Source: Carnobacterium_A antarcticum (GTDB taxonomy: Bacteria; Bacillota; Bacilli; Lactobacillales; Carnobacteriaceae). From it: a stretch of DNA of 64,000 nucleotides. The notes below the pieces were generated by a model. That model was given only the letters and a program-made list of their open reading frames with translations, was not told the DNA's origin and did no database searches. Each line of letters begins with the position of its first letter. Within the stretch, counting starts at the first letter, position 1. The position numbers were made by a program, and so were the translations under genes. The DNA lies in the NCBI RefSeq assembly GCF_042658365.1, contig NZ_JBHSQC010000025.1. The stretch is one strand, 5' to 3'. Below, piece by piece: positions 50,742 to 58,928 of this stretch.

Positions 50742-51688
50742 TAATTGTCCCCTCCTTCAGTTGCAACACGAATACGTGGATCTATTACTCCGTAAAGAAT
50801 ATCCACTACTAAGATAATGCCTACAAGCATTGCAGAGTATAAAACTGTTACACCCATGATCGTAGGATAGTCATTAGTCATAATTGATTTAACGAATTGT
50901 TCACCAATCCCTGGAATAGCAAAAATATTTTCAACAACCATTGAACCGGTCATTAAACCGACAGCCATAGGCCCCAAAATGGTTACCAAAGGAATCAAGG
51001 CATTCCGAACACCGTGTTTAAAAGCTACGATCCATCGGCTCAAACCTTTAGCTCGTGCCAATTCGACATAATCACTGCCAAGAACCTCTACCATCTCAGT
51101 TCGAATAAAACGAGCCGAATCTGCAAGAGGCGAAATGGCGAGTGCTAAGGTCGGTAAGACAGATGACTGAAATCCATCATTCCACAAAGCGATCGGGAAC
51201 CACTTTAAGTAAACTCCAAAAATCAGCTGTAACAGTACTGCAATAACAAAGTTTGGTATCGACCGCCCTAAGATTGCTGTAAAGGTAGCTGTTGTATCGA
51301 TCCAAGTATTCTGATTCATAGCGGCTATAACCCCTAAGATAATCCCTAAGACCGTTCCTAAGACTACCGCCTGAATCCCCAGCTGCATGGATGGCCCTAC
51401 CCGCGTAGACAGCAATTCTGTTACAGGAGTGTTATTGAATTGAAAAGAAACACCTAAATCTCCTTTCAATAAGCCGGTTATATAAACTAAGTATTGAACC
51501 GGAACAGGTTCATTTAGTCCATATTTTTCATTCATGATAAAGATTTGTTCCTCTGATAATTTATCCTGGTTACTGTATGGAGTACCGGGTAAGAGCTTCA
51601 TCAGGAAGAATGTGATCGATGCAATTAAGAATAATGTCAAAAACATATACAAGATACGTTTCCCAAGAAATTTAGCATAACTTTTCAT
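50741..51688 (-). CDS. oppB: Oligopeptide ABC transporter permease OppB
   Basis: The 315-residue permease starts MKSYAKFLGKRIL and has six membrane helices. Its EAA loop is ARAKGLSRWIVAFKHGVRN. It leads the operon. I use the ATG at 51688 after GGAGGTG; a TTG at 51704-51706 merely extends into the leader. The substrate-binding partners are probably the OppA lipoproteins encoded at 58929-62471, not in this operon. Confidence 0.95.
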   Translation of the reverse strand: MKSYAKFLGKRILYMFLTLFLIASITFFLMKLLPGTPYSNQDKLSEEQIFIMNEKYGLNEPVPVQYLVYITGLLKGDLGVSFQFNNTPVTELLSTRVGPSMQLGIQAVVLGTVLGIILGVIAAMNQNTWIDTTATFTAILGRSIPNFVIAVLLQLIFGVYLKWFPIALWNDGFQSSVLPTLALAISPLADSARFIRTEMVEVLGSDYVELARAKGLSRWIVAFKHGVRNALIPLVTILGPMAVGLMTGSMVVENIFAIPGIGEQFVKSIMTNDYPTIMGVTVLYSAMLVGIILVVDILYGVIDPRIRVATEGGDN

Positions 51689-51733
51689 CGATTTAAGCAC
51701 CTCCAACGATTAATTTTAATTCTATTCAAAAAG

Positions 51734-51762
51734 AGAATATACTATATAGAATAGCTTGTCAA
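51734..51762 (-). promoter_or_regulatory. oppBCDF promoter
   Basis: On the minus strand TTGACA (51757-51762) and TATTCT (51734-51739) are 17 bases apart. TATATT two bases farther upstream gives 15-base spacing as an alternative -10. Confidence 0.6.
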
Positions 51763-51946
51763 AAGCATAATTGCAAAAGAATTTTTGTTTCACCCATATT
51801 ATAATGCCGAAAAATTAAAAACAAATGGCATAAACACAGCTGATGCTACCCGTTTGTTCATCAAATTGTTATTTTATTTTTCCGTTGTATTTATATTTGT
51901 TTTCATGTAAATTTAAATAGAGTACGAATCTTCTGGAGGTTAAAAA

Positions 51947-52315
51947 ATGAGATTTAAACTTACTGCTACTAATCTTATTATCATCATTCTTATTTTATGC
52001 TTAATTTCTGAATTGATTCTCTATCAAAAAATCAGTTTTTTACAGACAACTAATCTTACTTTTATGATTGCTGGCGCTTTTTTGATCATCGGATTATTTT
52101 GGGCTACTCTTCATTCAGGCGTTTTTGACTTCTTTCATTACAGTATGAGAAGAGTTGCTGCTATAGCAAAACGGAAGGAACCTTTGGTGGATGATGAAAC
52201 TGAACTTATGGCTTTATCAAGAGCTGTTGGAACTGGTTATAAATACCCGTTAAAAGTAGGTTTTGGCTTATTGATCATTTGTCTTATCGCTTTAGCCGGT
52301 CATTACTTATTTTAA
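51947..52315 (+). CDS. DUF3899 family membrane protein
   Basis: The 122-residue protein has three membrane helices (about 8-24, 36-55 and 103-121). A cytosolic segment contains SGVFDFFHYSMRRVAAIAKRK, the pattern I associate with DUF3899. Function is unknown. TGGAGG precedes the ATG. It is upstream of and co-directional with trpS. Confidence 0.75.
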   Translation: MRFKLTATNLIIIILILCLISELILYQKISFLQTTNLTFMIAGAFLIIGLFWATLHSGVFDFFHYSMRRVAAIAKRKEPLVDDETELMALSRAVGTGYKYPLKVGFGLLIICLIALAGHYLF

Positions 52316-52343
52316 ATAAAGAATAGAGAAGTTAATAGACTCT

Positions 52344-52373
52344 TTGCCCATTTTTGGTTTTATAACGTATAAT
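52344..52373 (+). promoter_or_regulatory. trpS promoter
   Basis: TTGCCC (52344-52349) and TATAAT (52368-52373) are 18 bases apart. The leader is too short for a T-box. Confidence 0.5.
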
Positions 52374-52406
52374 GAATGTATTGCAATTTTCAAAAGGAGT
52401 GTTTTT

Positions 52407-53411
52407 ATGCAAACCATCTTTTCAGGAATTCAGCCTAGCGGGATTCCTACTATCGGAAATTATATTGGAGCCATGAAGCAATTTGTTGCTTTACAAGAAG
52501 ACTACAATAGTTATTACTGTATCGTTGACGAACACGCTATTACAATGCCTCAAGATCGGTTAAAATTAAGAGAACAAATCAAAAGTCTCGCTGCTTTATA
52601 TTTAGCTATTGGATTAGATCCTGAAAAATCGATTATCTTTATTCAATCGGAGGTTTCAGCCCATGCTGAGGCGGCTTGGATCGTTCAATGCAATACATCC
52701 CTTGGTGAGTTAGAACGAATGACTCAATTTAAAGACAAATCTTTGAAAAATAAACGTGCAGGAGTGTCTGCTGGATTATTGACTTATCCTCCTTTGATGG
52801 TTGCCGATATTATTTTATACCAAACTGACTTAGTTCCTGTCGGAGATGATCAAAAGCAACACTTAGAACTAACACGTGATTTCGTAGAACGTTTCAACAA
52901 TAAATACAGTTCTGGGCAGCCTATCTTGACTTTACCTGAAGTGAAGATTCCTGAAGAAGGCGGACGTATTATGAGTTTGCAAGAACCAACAAAAAAAATG
53001 AGCAAATCTGATAAAAATGCTAAATCATTTATTTCAATGTTAGATGAGCCTTCTATTATTCGTAAAAAATTTAAAAGTGCTGTAACAGATTCAAGCGGAA
53101 TCATCGAGTATGATCCGATCAATAAACCAGGTATTTCTAATCTCTTGGTTATTTTCTCTGCTTTTTCTGGCCAAAGCATTGACTCATTAGTCACAATGTA
53201 TACCGGCAAAGGATATGGGGAATTTAAAGATGAATTAGCAACAGCTGTCATCGCTGTCATGGAACCTATTCAACAACGACATGCAGAACTGCTGAAATCC
53301 GACGAACTAGACCTCATCTTAGATCAAGGAGCTGAATCAGCTCGAAAAGTTGCGAATAAAACATTGCAAAAAATGAAAAACGCTGTTGGACTTGGAAGAA
53401 AATCACGTTAA
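52407..53411 (+). CDS. trpS: Tryptophanyl-tRNA synthetase
   Basis: The 334-residue class I synthetase has the HIGH-type box PSGIPTIGNYIGA (10-22, with TIGN replacing HIGH) and the KMSKS loop PTKKMSKSDKN near 190-200. Length is normal. I use the ATG at 52407 after AAAAGGAG; the frame extension from 52344 overlaps the promoter. It is upstream of the IS insertion, and lies near opp as in Bacillus. Confidence 0.96.
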   Translation: MQTIFSGIQPSGIPTIGNYIGAMKQFVALQEDYNSYYCIVDEHAITMPQDRLKLREQIKSLAALYLAIGLDPEKSIIFIQSEVSAHAEAAWIVQCNTSLGELERMTQFKDKSLKNKRAGVSAGLLTYPPLMVADIILYQTDLVPVGDDQKQHLELTRDFVERFNNKYSSGQPILTLPEVKIPEEGGRIMSLQEPTKKMSKSDKNAKSFISMLDEPSIIRKKFKSAVTDSSGIIEYDPINKPGISNLLVIFSAFSGQSIDSLVTMYTGKGYGEFKDELATAVIAVMEPIQQRHAELLKSDELDLILDQGAESARKVANKTLQKMKNAVGLGRKSR

Positions 53412-53418
53412 AATCAAA

Positions 53419-53426
53419 CAAATAAT
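53419..53426 (+). repeat. Left 8-bp target duplication of the ISL3 element
   Basis: CAAATAAT directly precedes the GGTTGTAC end of the IS and is repeated exactly at 54160-54167. Confidence 0.85.
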
Positions 53427-53551
53427 GGTTGTACAATATTTGACGTTGGTGAGTGAAAACTTGCTAACGTCTTTTTTCGTGAAAATAGAAAACAAGTGAG
53501 TTCTCCTGTAGAATTAAAGTCACCACAACTCATTCAAAGGAGAGAACTCAC

Positions 53552-54091
53552 TTGCCTACATCAAATGATATGCGAAAAGTACTAGATATACAAGACAAAA
53601 ACATTGTTTTTGAAGAGAATTGCGTAGAATACGGTCAATTCAAAGGAAAAAAATGTAAATTTATTAAAGGTCGTTTGACCTACATTCCTCAGGAATGTAT
53701 GAAGTGCCATATACCAAACGAGCAGTATACCGTCTATTGTAACGGGACGCAGGTTTCGCGCATTACTTTGCCTATGAGTGGCGTTCATCCCACCTATTTA
53801 CTGCTTAAAAAGCAGCGATTCATGTGCAAAGAATGTCAGGCTANNNNNNNNNNAAGCCTCAAAACATTGAAAAAGCATATGAAGCACATAAAAAATACCG
53901 TTGCCTATAAGTATTCAAACGGAAAAATTGAAGGAATCAACAATAAGATCAAAGTTCTTAACCGTGTGGCCTACGGCTACCGAAACTTCGTGAACTATAA
54001 AAATCGTATTCTTCTGCATTTTAATATGAAACCAGCGGCTACTAAACAGAAAGAAAAAACACTTTTCATAGCAGCTCAATGGCTACCATGA
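53552..54091 (+). pseudogene. ISL3 transposase, interrupted by assembly gap
   Basis: The N-terminal part (97 residues, starting TTG after AGGAG, MPTSNDMRKVL) has the zinc-ribbon pattern with CHIPNEQYTVYC and MCKECQ. After ten N the C-terminal end carries NGKIEGINNKIK, containing the third catalytic Glu, and AYGYRNF, and stops at 54089. The DDE core between them is not in the assembly. That the frame continues across the gap is coincidental to the N count. The gene may be intact in the genome. Confidence 0.85.
53844..53853. other. Assembly gap of 10 N
   Basis: Ten N bases lie within the ISL3 transposase gene. Repeat collapse of a multi-copy IS is the likely cause; true missing length is probably several hundred bases. 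Confidence 0.95.
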
Positions 54092-54159
54092 AAAGTGTTC
54101 AAGTTTTTTAATTAAATAAGGGACTAAAATTCTTCACCAACGTTAGTTGACGTAGAACC

Positions 54160-54211
54160 CAAATAATCAGGAACGGGCTCACAAGATAGTGAGTCCGTTC
54201 CTGATTATTTG
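54160..54211. terminator. Terminator of trpS and lplA, with the IS target duplication at its foot
   Basis: Bases 54160-54182 (CAAATAATCAGGAACGG through CTCAC) pair with 54189-54211, 23 bases per arm with one G-T wobble. The first eight bases are the right copy of the target duplication. On the minus strand it follows the lplA stop (54229). Confidence 0.85.
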
Positions 54212-54228
54212 TTATTAGCTGATTCCTC

Positions 54229-55248
54229 TTAATAAATCAAGTGCACTAGCTCTTCTTTTGTGATATTGCCAAAATAATGCTTAATGTCAATTGTGTCTAA
54301 AACTGCTGCAATTTCTTTAGGTTCGTACTTAATCCCCGTTAATTTTTTTTCAACGTCTGAAATTTCTCCTAAACCAAAGAAGTCTCCATAAATACGGACA
54401 TTTTGAATGTGGCCTTTATCGATATTCATTTGAAACTCAACTGAACCAATTGGGAAACGATGACGACGAATCAATTCAAATTTCGGTGATTTTCCGTAAT
54501 TCCAGTCCCAATTTCGGTAATATTCGGCGGAAATTTCTTCGATTTTCTCCCAATCTTCTTCTGTTAATTTATATTCTTTAACATCTTCTCGCGAATCAAC
54601 CTCAAAAATATTTAATAACAACTTATCACGGAATTCTTTCGTTGTAATGTATTGATAATCATCCGACAGATAAGGACGAATATTGGTAACTCGGCTTCTG
54701 ATCGACTTGATTCCTTTAGATTCTATTTTATCTTTTCTAACTTTCAACGCTCCCACAACTGCTTCCACATCACTGTCAAACATTAGCGTACCATGAGCTG
54801 TCATGCGGCCATTCGTTGAATACATCGCGTTTCCAGAGAACTTCTGTCCGTCGATCACTAAATCATTGCGGCCTTCTAAAGCGGCTCCTTCTACTCCCAT
54901 TTTATGAAGCGATTGAATAACCGGTTCAGTAAATTTGCCAAAATCGCGGAACGAATTGCCGTCATCTTTTGTAATAAAACAAAAGGATAAATTTCCAAAA
55001 TCATGGTAAACTGCTCCTCCTCCTGATAATCGGCGAACAATATGGATATTATTTTTTTCAACATAATCCGTGTTGATCTCTTCAATCGTATTTTGATTTC
55101 GTCCAATGATAATAGACGGCTCATTTATATAAAAAAGCAAGATGGGTTCATCCAAAGTTAAGTGTTTCAATAAAAAAGTTTCGATGGCTAAGTTGATACG
55201 TGGATCCGAAATTTCTTGTCCATTGCGTTCGTTTGCGACAAAATACAT
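54229..55248 (-). CDS. lplA: Lipoate-protein ligase
   Basis: The 339-residue LplA-type enzyme attaches lipoate to E2 subunits. It has the RRLSGGGAVYHD motif (residues 75-86), the GRNDLVIDGQKFSGNA segment and the C-terminal domain of the larger bacterial form. It would serve pyruvate dehydrogenase or a glycine cleavage protein. It is monocistronic. Confidence 0.93.
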   Translation of the reverse strand: MYFVANERNGQEISDPRINLAIETFLLKHLTLDEPILLFYINEPSIIIGRNQNTIEEINTDYVEKNNIHIVRRLSGGGAVYHDFGNLSFCFITKDDGNSFRDFGKFTEPVIQSLHKMGVEGAALEGRNDLVIDGQKFSGNAMYSTNGRMTAHGTLMFDSDVEAVVGALKVRKDKIESKGIKSIRSRVTNIRPYLSDDYQYITTKEFRDKLLLNIFEVDSREDVKEYKLTEEDWEKIEEISAEYYRNWDWNYGKSPKFELIRRHRFPIGSVEFQMNIDKGHIQNVRIYGDFFGLGEISDVEKKLTGIKYEPKEIAAVLDTIDIKHYFGNITKEELVHLIY

Positions 55249-55317
55249 GTTGTTATTCCTCTTTTCATTATGATCATTAAAATTAACTATACCTTATTGG
55301 TTAGCTAAATGGTTTTT

Positions 55318-56067
55318 TTATATCTGAATAACCAAATCTTTTTCAGCTAAAATAACAGGTAAATCAGGTGCTTCATTGACCGCTTGTGCTTTTAATAACT
55401 CTAAATCGCCTTCTTGCGGCAAGTGAGTTAAAATCAATTTTTTGACATTTGCTTCTTTTGCAATTCGGGCAACTTCAATCGAGGTCATGTGAACACGATG
55501 GTTTTCCATCCCCTCAAAAAAATTCGTATCAGCTAAAAGAACATCTGCATCTTGACTGAATGGAATAAATTCTGGCAAGTAACCAGAATCGGCCGTAAAT
55601 ACGAATACTTTCCCTGTACTTTCTTCAGTGATTCTCAAGGCGAAGCAAGGAACAGGATGCAAAGTCTTCATAAATTGTATCCCAAAAGGTCCGACGGTCA
55701 ATGGTTCTTCTTCTTGATATCCGATACCTTCAGTGACTCTCTCCATCGTTAGCCGCTGAAAGTTTTCTTGATCCTCTTGGTGCCCATATATCGGCAGAAT
55801 AGGCGCTCTGCGTTCGTCATGGTCCATTCTTTTGAGCTGTCTTGTGTATTGCAGCACACCTACATCAGCAATGTGGTCCTGATGGTAATGAGTTAAAAGA
55901 ACGGCATCTAAGTTTAAAGGGTCAAGATGATTTTCAAGTGAAATCAATGATGCACTACCTGCATCAATCAATAAGTGAAACCCTTGAGATTCTAAAAGAT
56001 AAGAACTCGTTCCTTCGTTTTTCGTTGGGTAGCCACCCCAATACCCTAATACTGTCAATTGCATCAT
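55318..56067 (-). CDS. Metallo-beta-lactamase fold hydrolase (YhfI-like)
   Basis: The 249-residue cytosolic protein has the zinc motif LTHYHQDHIADV (HxHxDH), an Asp in FTADSGYLPE and a distal His in LTHLPQE. It resembles Bacillus YhfI, a tRNase Z-like hydrolase family, upstream of lplA as in Bacillus (yhfI-lplJ). The substrate is not known. Confidence 0.87.
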   Translation of the reverse strand: MMQLTVLGYWGGYPTKNEGTSSYLLESQGFHLLIDAGSASLISLENHLDPLNLDAVLLTHYHQDHIADVGVLQYTRQLKRMDHDERRAPILPIYGHQEDQENFQRLTMERVTEGIGYQEEEPLTVGPFGIQFMKTLHPVPCFALRITEESTGKVFVFTADSGYLPEFIPFSQDADVLLADTNFFEGMENHRVHMTSIEVARIAKEANVKKLILTHLPQEGDLELLKAQAVNEAPDLPVILAEKDLVIQI

Positions 56068-56131
56068 TGAACTCTCCTCTTTGTTTTAGTCTTCTATTAT
56101 TACCATACACCACTAATCGAAAATTGAAAAT

Positions 56132-56169
56132 AAAAAAGCCCTTTTTCGTTTCCAAAAGGGACTCTTTTA
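56132..56169 (-). terminator. Terminator of the cgoX-type gene
   Basis: GTCCCTTTT and AAAAAGGGC pair with a short loop; T residues follow on the minus strand. Confidence 0.7.
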
Positions 56170-56185
56170 TTTAACTTCATTTCAC

Positions 56186-57589
56186 TTAGATACAATTTTG
56201 TTTTTTCGTGTATTCCACTATTTGTTTCCCGATACGATTTCCTTGTTTAATGCACTGGTTGATGCCAAACCCTTCTAGCCCATTTCCTGCAATATAAATA
56301 CCGGGAAATTCTGTTCGAAACACTTTAGAAATTTTCTGCATTTCGTCTTCTTGAGAAGCCGTATACTGAGGGATAGCGTTTGGCCAACGTTTTACAATTC
56401 GATAGTTAGGCTCTTCAGTAATACCTAATATAATCTTAAGATCTTCTCGAATAAAATCTTCAATCTCCCTATTGCTCAACGAAACTAAGGTATCTTCGCC
56501 ATTTCTACCAAAGTTGACACCAATCAAAGTTTCGTCTGCCTTTTTTAAAAAAGGCCATTTTTTATCTAAGAAAACAATTGATGTAACAAAAGAATCGTTT
56601 CTTCTAGGTGTGACGATTCCGAAGCCTTTTGGTTCGTTTTTGATAGCTTTTTTTGGAAAACTAAAAAGAATGTACCCAATTGAAGCTGTTTGAATTTGAC
56701 TAAATAACTCATTAACCTCTTGGTGATCAATCAACTTTGCGTATTCAGTGGCCGGTGTGGCGATACAAATAGCTCCAACGCGTACTTGTTCTTTTCCATT
56801 GATATCAAGTATATAGGTTCCTTCTTCATTCTTTTTGATTTCTAATACTTTTTTGCTATATTGAATATGACCTTTCAACTCTTCTTCAAGCGCTTCAGTT
56901 AAAACGGATAAACCTTTTTCAAACGTTACATAATTACCAGAACCGTCTAATAATTCTGGATGATGTGCTAATCCTTTTGACAAGCTTCCGTATTTTAATT
57001 CCAAATCATAGGCTAGTTCTTTTGAAGCTTTGATGCCCATTCGGTCTACATCACTAGCGTAAATTTTAGAAAAGAAAGGTTCAACAATGTGTTCAACCAT
57101 TTCATCTCCAAAACGTCTTTTCAGGTAAGTGCTTGTTTCAATATCTTTTTTTAATTTCTTCACTGGGAAAAAAGTCGATTTGTAACTCGCCAACTTTCCA
57201 TGCAAAGTCAGCAGCTTATCTTTCCATATATCGTTTTGCTTAATAGGGATCCCTTTATATGTAGGATAATTCAGTTGGTGTAGCTTATTATAAAAGAAAA
57301 TATCGGGTTTATTACCTTCGCTATAAATTAACTGATCTTCTAGTCCTAGTTCTTCAATCAACTTTAAAGCTTCAGGATAACGAGTATCAATCGATTCGGC
57401 ACCTAAATCAATATAATAATCGTCTACTTTCATAGTATAAATTTTTCCACCTATTTTTAACGATCCTTCTAACAGGATCAATTCAAAGGGTAAATTTTCT
57501 TTTTCGAGTTTTTGTTTAACTCGGTAAGCTACAGTCAACCCTGTTATCCCACCACCAATAACAACGATTCTTTTTTTAGCTCTCTCCAT
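56186..57589 (-). CDS. FAD-dependent protoporphyrinogen/coproporphyrinogen oxidase (HemY/CgoX family)
   Basis: The 467-residue protein has the FAD motif VIGGGITGLTVAYR, the region DLGAESIDTRYPEAL and the C-terminal GIYIAGNGLEGFGINQC, all typical of CgoX/HemY. That enzyme oxidises coproporphyrinogen III to coproporphyrin III in Gram-positive haem synthesis. No other haem gene is in this window and most lactic acid bacteria lack the pathway. I use the ATG at 57589 after AAGGGGGTAG; a GTG at 57622 is poorer. It may also act on another substrate. Confidence 0.8.
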   Translation of the reverse strand: MERAKKRIVVIGGGITGLTVAYRVKQKLEKENLPFELILLEGSLKIGGKIYTMKVDDYYIDLGAESIDTRYPEALKLIEELGLEDQLIYSEGNKPDIFFYNKLHQLNYPTYKGIPIKQNDIWKDKLLTLHGKLASYKSTFFPVKKLKKDIETSTYLKRRFGDEMVEHIVEPFFSKIYASDVDRMGIKASKELAYDLELKYGSLSKGLAHHPELLDGSGNYVTFEKGLSVLTEALEEELKGHIQYSKKVLEIKKNEEGTYILDINGKEQVRVGAICIATPATEYAKLIDHQEVNELFSQIQTASIGYILFSFPKKAIKNEPKGFGIVTPRRNDSFVTSIVFLDKKWPFLKKADETLIGVNFGRNGEDTLVSLSNREIEDFIREDLKIILGITEEPNYRIVKRWPNAIPQYTASQEDEMQKISKVFRTEFPGIYIAGNGLEGFGINQCIKQGNRIGKQIVEYTKKQNCI

Positions 57590-57686
57590 GCCTGTTTCTA
57601 CCCCCTTTATAAAAATAGCCACGATTGGTTTACTGGGACCTCGTACATTATAAGCTTTCCCCCAGGCTGTGTATCAGCAAAATACT

Positions 57687-58772
57687 TTACCCAAATTTAA
57701 TTTTTTTAACTGTTTCATTGTCTAATCGTTTAACGACTTCTGTAACCAGTTTGACTGTGTTTAAGTAATCATCTTCGTGGATAACCGAAGTATGTGAGTG
57801 TAAATACCGAGTCGCTACTGTGATAGCCAAAGCCGGAACTCCATTCCTTGTTACGTGTTGACTGCCTGCATCCGTTCCGCCACCGGCAATTACCGTATAT
57901 TGAAAAGGAATAGCTAACTCTTCAGCTACATTGACAACAAAGTCTCGCAAGCCTTTATGGGCAACCATTGATGCATCATAAATAATGATCTGAGGACCTT
58001 GTCCTAGTTTTGAATCTGCTTCTTTAGGAGTCATTCCAGGTGTATCTCCAGCTGTTCCCGTATCAAGTGCAAAAGCAATATCAGGATCAACCAAATGAGT
58101 AGCTGTTTTTGCGCCGCGTAAACCGACTTCTTCTTGTACATTTCCTACAGCAAATGCTTTATTGGGGTGTCCTTCTTTTTGCAGATTTTCTAATACTTTT
58201 AAGGTTACAGCAGTACCAATCCGATTATCCCAAGCTTTTGCCAAGAGAAATTTCGAGTGATTCAAACGTTTAAATTCAATATATGGGGTTATCATATCGC
58301 CCGGTTTTACGCCCCAAGAATTCGCTTCTTCTTTGCTAGAAGCACCGATATCAATAAACATATCTTTGATATCATAGGCTTTATTACGCACTTCAGCCGT
58401 CAATACATGCGGCGGCTTGCAGCCGATCACTCCATGTAAAACAGCATTTTTTGAAGTTGTGATCTCGACTTGTTGAGCTAGCATAACTTGTGCCCACCAC
58501 CCGCCAAGCGGTTGAAACTTGATAAACCCTTCTTCTGTAATCGTTGTGACCATAAACCCAACTTCATCTAAATGCCCAGCAAACAATATCTTAGGCCCTG
58601 ATTTATCACCGACATGTTTAGCTATCACACTTCCTAAACCATCAAAAACGATAGAATCAGCTGATTTTCCAGCATATTCAACGAAAATATCGCGTACTTG
58701 CTTTTCATTCCCAGGTACGCCTTTTGCATCAGTCAATCTTTTTAGCATTCTTAATTCTTTTTCTTCCATCAT
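57687..58772 (-). CDS. M42 family metallopeptidase (second of two)
   Basis: The 361-residue glutamyl-aminopeptidase/endoglucanase-type M42 enzyme has metal ligands in FAGHLDEVGFM (HxD), AKAWDNRIGTA (Asp), NVQEEVGLRG (Glu pair), ALDTGTAGD (Asp) and HSHTSVI (His), plus AGGGTDAG. It differs from the gene at 33590 in all the motif contexts. It would complement PepF and the oligopeptide importer in peptide use. Confidence 0.93.
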   Translation of the reverse strand: MMEEKELRMLKRLTDAKGVPGNEKQVRDIFVEYAGKSADSIVFDGLGSVIAKHVGDKSGPKILFAGHLDEVGFMVTTITEEGFIKFQPLGGWWAQVMLAQQVEITTSKNAVLHGVIGCKPPHVLTAEVRNKAYDIKDMFIDIGASSKEEANSWGVKPGDMITPYIEFKRLNHSKFLLAKAWDNRIGTAVTLKVLENLQKEGHPNKAFAVGNVQEEVGLRGAKTATHLVDPDIAFALDTGTAGDTPGMTPKEADSKLGQGPQIIIYDASMVAHKGLRDFVVNVAEELAIPFQYTVIAGGGTDAGSQHVTRNGVPALAITVATRYLHSHTSVIHEDDYLNTVKLVTEVVKRLDNETVKKIKFG

Positions 58773-58849
58773 GTAAACCCTCCAATATACTATTATCTCC
58801 TATACTATAACATTCTATTGCAAAAAAAGGGCGACACTTTTTAGCCTTT

Positions 58850-58892
58850 TGCACAAAATAAGCAAGAAGGAAAATAGCTTTCCTTCTTGCTT
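58850..58892 (-). terminator. Terminator of the first OppA gene
   Basis: AGCAAGAAGGAAA (58861-58873) and TTTCCTTCTTGCT (58879-58891) form a 13-bp stem with a five-base loop, then TTATTTTG. Confidence 0.8.
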
Positions 58893-58928
58893 TCTTGAAT
58901 ACAGTTGGTCTGCATAAAATTGTTATAT

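Larger units (their letters stand above)
53427..54159 (+). mobile_element. ISL3-family insertion sequence, interior missing at an assembly gap
   Basis: The left end reads GGTTGTACAATATTTGACG and the right end, inverted, GGTTCTACGTCAACTAACG; both continue into GTTGGTGA. The ends are thus imperfect inverted repeats, and an 8-bp CAAATAAT duplication flanks them, the size expected for ISL3. About 720 bases plus 10 N remain, where a full element would be about 1.4 kb, so the gap hides the middle of the transposase gene. Confidence 0.88.

Noticed and set aside
52316..52406. Tryptophan T-box upstream of trpS
   Set aside because: The distance from the candidate promoter to the start is about 35 bases, too short for specifier and antiterminator stems.
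53552..54091. A true 180-residue transposase gene
   Set aside because: The continuous frame depends on ten arbitrary N; N- and C-terminal parts of a larger ISL3 transposase are joined by a gap.
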